From Ferruginibacter sp. (GTDB taxonomy: Bacteria > Bacteroidota > Bacteroidia > Chitinophagales > Chitinophagaceae): a DNA stretch of 19,694 nucleotides. The translations under genes and the position numbers were made by a program. The DNA lies in NCBI GenBank assembly GCA_025362765.1, contig JANYFI010000147.1:1-19694 (forward strand). The letters are read 5' to 3'. Every line of letters starts with the position of its first letter. Position 1 is the stretch's first letter. Shown here piece after piece: positions 15,758 through 19,694 of the stretch. A model generated the notes under the pieces. The model was not told where the DNA came from, searched no databases, and worked only from the letters and a program-made list of their open reading frames with translations.

Positions 15758-16354
15758 ATGTTACTTTCTTACTATCAAAAAGAGCTGATTGAAGCGGGGC
15801 TCGACGAAGCCGGACGGGGGTGTTATGCAGGTCCTGTATTTGCCGCAGCAGTTATTTTGCCAGTGGATTTTTATCACCCTTTGCTGAATGACAGCAAGCA
15901 ATTAAAAGAAGAAGAACGCAACTTATTGAGGCCAATTATTGAACAGGAAAGTATTGCGTTTGCGGTGGCAGCTGTTGATAATGACGAGATAGATGCCATC
16001 AATATTTTACAGGCTTCCTTTAAAGCCATGCATCTTTCATTAGATAAATTATTGCTTACCCCCCAGTTACTATTAATTGATGGCAACCGTTTTAAGGCAT
16101 ATAAAAAACTGCCGCACGAATGTATAATAAAGGGCGATGGAAAGTATGCGTCTATAGCTGCCGCCAGCATACTAGCTAAAACCTACCGCGACGAATACAT
16201 GCAACAACTGCATCACCAGTTTCCTCAGTATGGGTGGCACAATAATAAAGGGTATGGCACCTCTTTTCACCGCGAAGCCATAGCGGCACATGGTGTATGT
16301 GTTTTCCACCGCAAAAGTTTTAATATTTTTTCGCCCCCGGCATCCATAGAATAA
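15758..16354 (+). CDS. rnhB: Ribonuclease HII
   Basis: Cuts RNA in RNA-DNA hybrids and single ribonucleotides in DNA, supporting replication and repair. From the ATG at 15758 the protein has 198 residues, a typical RNase HII size. The catalytic acids are seen as Asp16-Glu17 in GLDEAGRG, Asp108 in LLIDGNRF and Asp127 in IKGDGKY. The later SIAAASILAKTYRD (132-145) and the YGWHNNKGYGTSFHREA block (158-174) are hallmark segments. An upstream TTG at 15710 would add 16 residues but lies before a -7 element, and no family member carries such an extension to my knowledge. The gene is transcribed divergently from ctaA. Confidence 0.96.
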   Translation: MLLSYYQKELIEAGLDEAGRGCYAGPVFAAAVILPVDFYHPLLNDSKQLKEEERNLLRPIIEQESIAFAVAAVDNDEIDAINILQASFKAMHLSLDKLLLTPQLLLIDGNRFKAYKKLPHECIIKGDGKYASIAAASILAKTYRDEYMQQLHHQFPQYGWHNNKGYGTSFHREAIAAHGVCVFHRKSFNIFSPPASIE

Positions 16355-16521
16355 AAACAAGAAAAGAAAAGAGGCAATAATTTTCAGTCCTGCAATCACT
16401 TTAAAAGAATACAAATGGAGCCTTTGCAAAATAGCTAAAGAGAAAAATACCGACCACTTTTTTTCTACATTGAGCAATCCGAAACGTTGCATAAAACTCA
16501 GCCCCTTAAAATACTATTTTT

Positions 16522-17130
16522 TTACGCAGCCCATTCTCCTGCACCTTGTCTTGTAATTTTCCAGTCATCCGTTACACAATCAACAATGGTCGAAGGTATC
16601 ATGCCGCCCATTCCGCCATCAATTACGATGTCAACTACGGTACCAAATTTTTCATGAATAATTTCAGGATCTGTATATTCTTCTACCATTTCTCCGGGTA
16701 AAGAAGTACTTAAAATCGGGTTACCCAACAGCTCCAGGATACTGCTGCAGATAACGTTATCGGGTATACGCAAACCAATAGTACTTTTTTTTGATTGCAA
16801 AATTTTGGGCACCTGCTTACTGGCTGGCAATATAAAAGTGTATGGGCCCGGTAAGTAGTTTTTCAACATTCTATATAAAGGTGTGTCAATACTTTTAGTG
16901 TAATCACTTAAATGGCTTAAGTCCCGGCAAATGAAACTCAACTGCGCTTTCGCCGGATCAATATTTTTAATAGTACAAATCCTGTCTACGGCTTTGTGTT
17001 GAAAAATATCACACCCAAGTCCGTAAATAGTATCGGTAGGATATACAATTACACCGCCATCTTTCAGGCATTCTGTTACCTGCTTTATAAGCCTTGGCTG
17101 GGGGTTCTGCGGATGTATCTGAATTAGCAT
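16522..17130 (-). CDS. tsaC: L-threonylcarbamoyladenylate synthase (YrdC/TsaC type)
   Basis: Makes threonylcarbamoyl-AMP from threonine, bicarbonate and ATP, the first step of the universal t6A37 tRNA modification. From the ATG at 17130 it has 202 residues with the YrdC fold motifs PTDTIYGLGCD (31-41), the basic stretch KNIDPAKAQLS (55-65), PGPYTFIL (95-102), GLRIPD (119-124), ILSTSLPGE (139-147) and STIVD (180-184). STSLPGE replaces the common STSAN motif. There is no C-terminal Sua5 domain. An ATG at 17148 is also in frame (six more residues); 17130 is chosen because the family N-terminus (MLIQIHPQNPQPR) starts there, but both are possible. It is divergent from the PfkB gene. Confidence 0.94.
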   Translation of the reverse strand: MLIQIHPQNPQPRLIKQVTECLKDGGVIVYPTDTIYGLGCDIFQHKAVDRICTIKNIDPAKAQLSFICRDLSHLSDYTKSIDTPLYRMLKNYLPGPYTFILPASKQVPKILQSKKSTIGLRIPDNVICSSILELLGNPILSTSLPGEMVEEYTDPEIIHEKFGTVVDIVIDGGMGGMIPSTIVDCVTDDWKITRQGAGEWAA

Positions 17131-17206
17131 TGTAGTATTTTTTAGCATTAATTTTGTTGAACCGGCAAACCTGCGTGTTTTGCATGCATTAACAGCTGTC
17201 TTTCCG

Positions 17207-17214
17207 CAAAGTTA
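17207..17214 (-). promoter_or_regulatory. Bacteroidota -7 element (tsaC)
   Basis: The minus strand reads TAACTTTG at 17214-17207, an exact TAnnTTTG match about 60-75 bases upstream of the two candidate tsaC starts. A TTG lies 14 bases further upstream, closer than a usual -33 spacing. Confidence 0.4.
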
Positions 17215-17315
17215 GTTTATGCCATTAACAACTGCGCCCGTTAAGTCTGTCGGTTTATAAATCAAAAACTCCTGTTATTGAACTGTTGCCTGCCCCCGCT
17301 TTACAGCAAAACCAT

Positions 17316-17323
17316 TACTTTTG
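17316..17323 (+). promoter_or_regulatory. Bacteroidota -7 element (PfkB-family kinase)
   Basis: TACTTTTG fits TAnnTTTG and lies 42 bases before the ATG at 17366. The TTG at 17321, a formal start for a longer frame, is part of this element, which argues for 17366. Confidence 0.4.
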
Positions 17324-17365
17324 CAGCCAGTATATATTTTTCAGCAAAAAAAATTAAAACAGCAC

Positions 17366-18292
17366 ATGTCGGTAATCTCTGTAGGTACCATGGCTTTTGA
17401 TGCCATTGAAACTCCCTTTGGAAAAGTAGATAAAATTGTAGGTGGTTCGGGCACCTATGTAGCCTATGCGGCAAGCAATTTTGTTACCCCCGTTCAACAG
17501 ATTTCAATTATAGGATATGATTTTCCTGCTGAAGAAATGGACCTCCTGAAAAAAAGGGGTGTTCAACTCGAAGGGGTGGAAATAGTTCCTGATAAAAAGT
17601 CTTTTTTCTGGAGCGGCAAATATCATACAGATATGAACACCAGGGATACCCTGGTAACCGATTTAAATGTATTGGCAGATTTTAAACCTGTGGTACCGGA
17701 AAGCTACCAGGGAGCGGAATTTCTTATGCTGGGTAACTTATCTCCGGATATTCAGTTAAGCGTAATCGACCAGTTAAAACACAGGCCAAAATTAATTGTA
17801 ATGGACACCATGAATTTCTGGATGGAGATTGCATTGGATGGCCTGAAGGAAGTCTTAAAGAAAGTAGATGTATTAATGGTAAACGATGGCGAGGCAAGGC
17901 AACTTAGTGGCGAGGTTTCGCTGGTGAAAGCCGCAAAAGTTATCCTGGAGATGGGTCCTGCTTTTTTAATTATAAAAAAGGGAGAACACGGTGCCTTACT
18001 GTTTCATAAAAATCATGTTTTTTCCGCCCCGGGTTTGCCACTAGAAGAGGTGTTTGATCCAACTGGTGCAGGAGATACTTTTGCTGGCGGGTTCATTGGC
18101 CACCTGGCCAAAACGAAAGACATTAGTTTTTCCAACATGAAAACCGCGGTGATTGTGGGTAGCGCCATGGCCAGCTTTTGCGTTGAAAAATTTGGACCCA
18201 ACAGGATGAAGGAAATTACCAAAGCTGATATTGATGCAAGGCTGAATGAATTTGTTCAACTGGTAAATTTTGAAATAGACCTGGTGTCATAG
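17366..18292 (+). CDS. PfkB-family carbohydrate kinase
   Basis: Phosphorylates a sugar or nucleoside using ATP; the exact substrate cannot be read. From the ATG at 17366 the protein has 308 residues with a ribokinase-like fold: the N-terminal glycine motif GGSGTYVAYAAS (26-37), the substrate region around IIGYDFP (48-54), VNDGEARQL (172-180) and the ATP/anion-hole signature DPTGAGDTFAGGF (231-243) with catalytic base Asp237. The frame reaches a TTG at 17321, rejected because it overlaps a promoter element. It stands alone, divergent from tsaC and followed by a strong terminator, which suggests its own transcription unit. Ribokinase, adenosine-kinase or fructokinase-like roles are all open. 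Confidence 0.9.
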   Translation: MSVISVGTMAFDAIETPFGKVDKIVGGSGTYVAYAASNFVTPVQQISIIGYDFPAEEMDLLKKRGVQLEGVEIVPDKKSFFWSGKYHTDMNTRDTLVTDLNVLADFKPVVPESYQGAEFLMLGNLSPDIQLSVIDQLKHRPKLIVMDTMNFWMEIALDGLKEVLKKVDVLMVNDGEARQLSGEVSLVKAAKVILEMGPAFLIIKKGEHGALLFHKNHVFSAPGLPLEEVFDPTGAGDTFAGGFIGHLAKTKDISFSNMKTAVIVGSAMASFCVEKFGPNRMKEITKADIDARLNEFVQLVNFEIDLVS

Positions 18293-18311
18293 GCCGTTAA
18301 ATTTTTATTAT

Positions 18312-18347
18312 AAAGCCGGTATACAACATGCCGGCTTTTTAATTTTT
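18312..18347 (+). terminator. Intrinsic terminator after the PfkB gene
   Basis: AAAGCCGG (18312-18319) pairs perfectly with CCGGCTTT (18331-18338) around an 11-base loop, followed by T-runs at 18336-18340 and 18343-18347. It begins 20 bases after the kinase stop and so separates the kinase from the subtilase gene. Confidence 0.85.
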
Positions 18348-18390
18348 GATACATTTACAAGACTGCCACACCAGCCCTAAATTGATATCC

Positions 18391-19694
18391 ATGTATAAAA
18401 AAATAAATGTACTGTTTTTTTTGTCCCTGTTTTTTTTGAGTGCAATGGCGCAGCCGACCCCACTTCATGCCAAATTAAAAGGATGGCATTTACTAAATTA
18501 CCAGCAGGATGGGTATGTTGGCACCGGCGTAAAAGAAGCCTATGAACTATTGGCAGGCAGAAAAAGTACGCAGGTAATTATTGCGGTAATAGACAGCGGC
18601 ATAGATACATTGCATGAGGACCTGAAAACGCATTTATGGACCAACCAAAAAGAAATTCCAGGCAATGGAAAAGATGATGACGGCAATGGCTATACGGATG
18701 ATATACACGGGTGGAATTTTTGCGGCACAGCCAACGGGGAAAATCTTGGGGTAAACACCCATGAAATAGCAAGGGTATATCATCGTTATAAAACCGAATT
18801 TGAAGGAAAAACCGCGGCTGAAATTCCGGTGGCGAAAAAGTATTTGTTTCAGCAATATAAACGGTCAGAACTATTGCTGAACAAGGCTTACGAAACCTAT
18901 AAAAAAGAGTACCCGGGCATTGAGAATTTCTCTGTAGGTCTGCAAACTACCAACAGGCTCATTACTTCCTACCTGAATAAAACAAGTTTTGCCAACAGAG
19001 ATATTGTAGCGTTGAAGGAGGCAGACAGCCTCGGCTGGGCGATAGGTGTTTGGAAAAATTTATTTAAAAATACTAACGATAGCAGCGTTTCAAACACAGC
19101 TTTTATAAATGAAGTGGACGGCTATAAAAACAATTTACTTGCCAATAAAAAAAGAATGGAAGATGAGCCCATCGATTACCGGGGAGCGATGACAAAAGAC
19201 CGGTACGAAGATATCACCGACAGTGTGTATGGTAACAACAATTTGTATGATCATGCGGGCAACCATGGTACGCATGTATCGGGCATCATTGGCGCAATAC
19301 GCAATAATAATATTGGGTTAGATGGTATTGTTGATAATGTACGCATCATGTTTATACGGGCAGTACCGGGTGGCGATGAACATGATAAGGATGTGGCATT
19401 GGCCATAAGATACGCCGTTGACAATGGTGCCAAAATCATCAATATGAGTTTTGGTAAGCCGGTTTCTCCCTATAAAAAAATGGTAGACGATGCGGTGAAA
19501 TATGCTGATGCACGGGGGGTATTACTGGTGCACGGCGCCGGCAATGACGCAGAAGACATCGATACCGAACCATTTTATCCCAGCCCCGTTTTTTTGGATA
19601 GCACCAGGGCTGCTAATTACTTAACCATTGGTGCCAGTGGTGATTACAGCACGGGTTCACTCATTGCATCCTTCTCCAACTATGGTCAACTAGT
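18391..19694 (+). CDS. Exported S8 family serine peptidase (subtilase), 3' part beyond the window
   Basis: A secreted subtilisin-like endopeptidase, open from the ATG at 18391 for 434 codons to the window end with no stop. A signal peptide of about 20 residues precedes a probable cleavage after AMA (SAMA-QPT). Catalytic Asp68 lies in VIDSGID, His292 in GNHGTHVSG, and the oxyanion Asn385 in GAGND; the catalytic serine of GTSM must lie downstream. Between Asp and His there are 224 residues instead of about 32 in subtilisin, with GNGKDDDGNGYTDD (91-104) and a long charged helical insert (about 125-280). This large insert is a feature I associate with Bacteroidota subtilases. A near-consensus -7 (TACATTTA at 18350-18357) lies about 33 bases upstream. 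Later domains, such as a secretion tail, are not visible. Confidence 0.93.
   Translation, partial: MYKKINVLFFLSLFFLSAMAQPTPLHAKLKGWHLLNYQQDGYVGTGVKEAYELLAGRKSTQVIIAVIDSGIDTLHEDLKTHLWTNQKEIPGNGKDDDGNGYTDDIHGWNFCGTANGENLGVNTHEIARVYHRYKTEFEGKTAAEIPVAKKYLFQQYKRSELLLNKAYETYKKEYPGIENFSVGLQTTNRLITSYLNKTSFANRDIVALKEADSLGWAIGVWKNLFKNTNDSSVSNTAFINEVDGYKNNLLANKKRMEDEPIDYRGAMTKDRYEDITDSVYGNNNLYDHAGNHGTHVSGIIGAIRNNNIGLDGIVDNVRIMFIRAVPGGDEHDKDVALAIRYAVDNGAKIINMSFGKPVSPYKKMVDDAVKYADARGVLLVHGAGNDAEDIDTEPFYPSPVFLDSTRAANYLTIGASGDYSTGSLIASFSNYGQL

Noticed and set aside
16172..16492. 106-codon minus-strand frame over the 3' end of rnhB
   Set aside because: More than half lies over conserved RNase HII sequence; the remainder shows no domain.
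1..19694. CRISPR array, tRNA/rRNA, IS element, prophage or defence island
   Set aside because: No regularly spaced repeats, cloverleaf-like sequence, transposase, integrase or known defence gene was seen on either strand.

Overview
The window reads as ordinary chromosomal DNA of a Bacteroidota bacterium, most likely of the Chitinophagaceae (inferred from protein style; no search was run). Supporting signs are modest GC content, starts without Shine-Dalgarno sequences, several copies of the Bacteroidota -7 promoter element TAnnTTTG placed just upstream of starts, an Obg GTPase of about 330 residues with a SKSD G4 motif, lipoproteins of Bacteroidota type, and a subtilase with a large insert.

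Layout. Left edge to 4.0 kb: the first 18 codons of an unidentified minus-strand gene, a 530-base spacer, NAD-dependent DNA ligase (ligA), a DUF2461-family gene, and a 0.59-kb stretch that has no intact gene but may hold a decayed outer-membrane beta-barrel remnant. 4.0-6.1 kb: a minus-strand pair (an exported intradiol-dioxygenase-like lipoprotein followed by an unrecognised protein) and a 0.7-kb AT-rich spacer with a hairpin and a 16-bp direct repeat. 6.1-9.4 kb, plus strand: a PaaI-type hotdog thioesterase, the ribosome-assembly GTPase obgE, a CPBP-family membrane protease with no normal start codon, and a small lipoprotein. 9.5-12.1 kb, plus strand: a FabH-like ketoacyl-ACP synthase III, a diacylglycerol-kinase-family lipid kinase and a two-CBS-domain protein, closed by a hairpin terminator. 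12.2-15.7 kb, minus strand: a large membrane-anchored patatin-like phospholipase and heme A synthase (ctaA). 15.7-18.3 kb: rnhB (RNase HII, divergent from ctaA), tsaC (threonylcarbamoyl-AMP synthase, minus strand) and a divergent PfkB-family sugar kinase ending in a strong terminator. Right edge: the first 434 codons of an exported S8 subtilase whose catalytic serine lies beyond the window.

How the genes fit together. Most are housekeeping or envelope functions: DNA replication and repair (ligA, rnhB), translation and tRNA modification (obgE, tsaC), respiration (ctaA), lipid chemistry (FabH-like, lipid kinase, thioesterase, patatin) and export (subtilase, two lipoproteins, CPBP protease). They are mostly single genes or short pairs rather than one long operon. 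I saw no mobile element, CRISPR array, tRNA or rRNA gene, prophage or recognisable defence cassette, and I do not claim a new system. The features most worth checking are the CPBP gene that begins in frame directly behind the obgE stop codon without ATG/GTG/TTG, the TM-patatin fusion, the exported intradiol dioxygenase, and the possible pseudogene near 3.6 kb.
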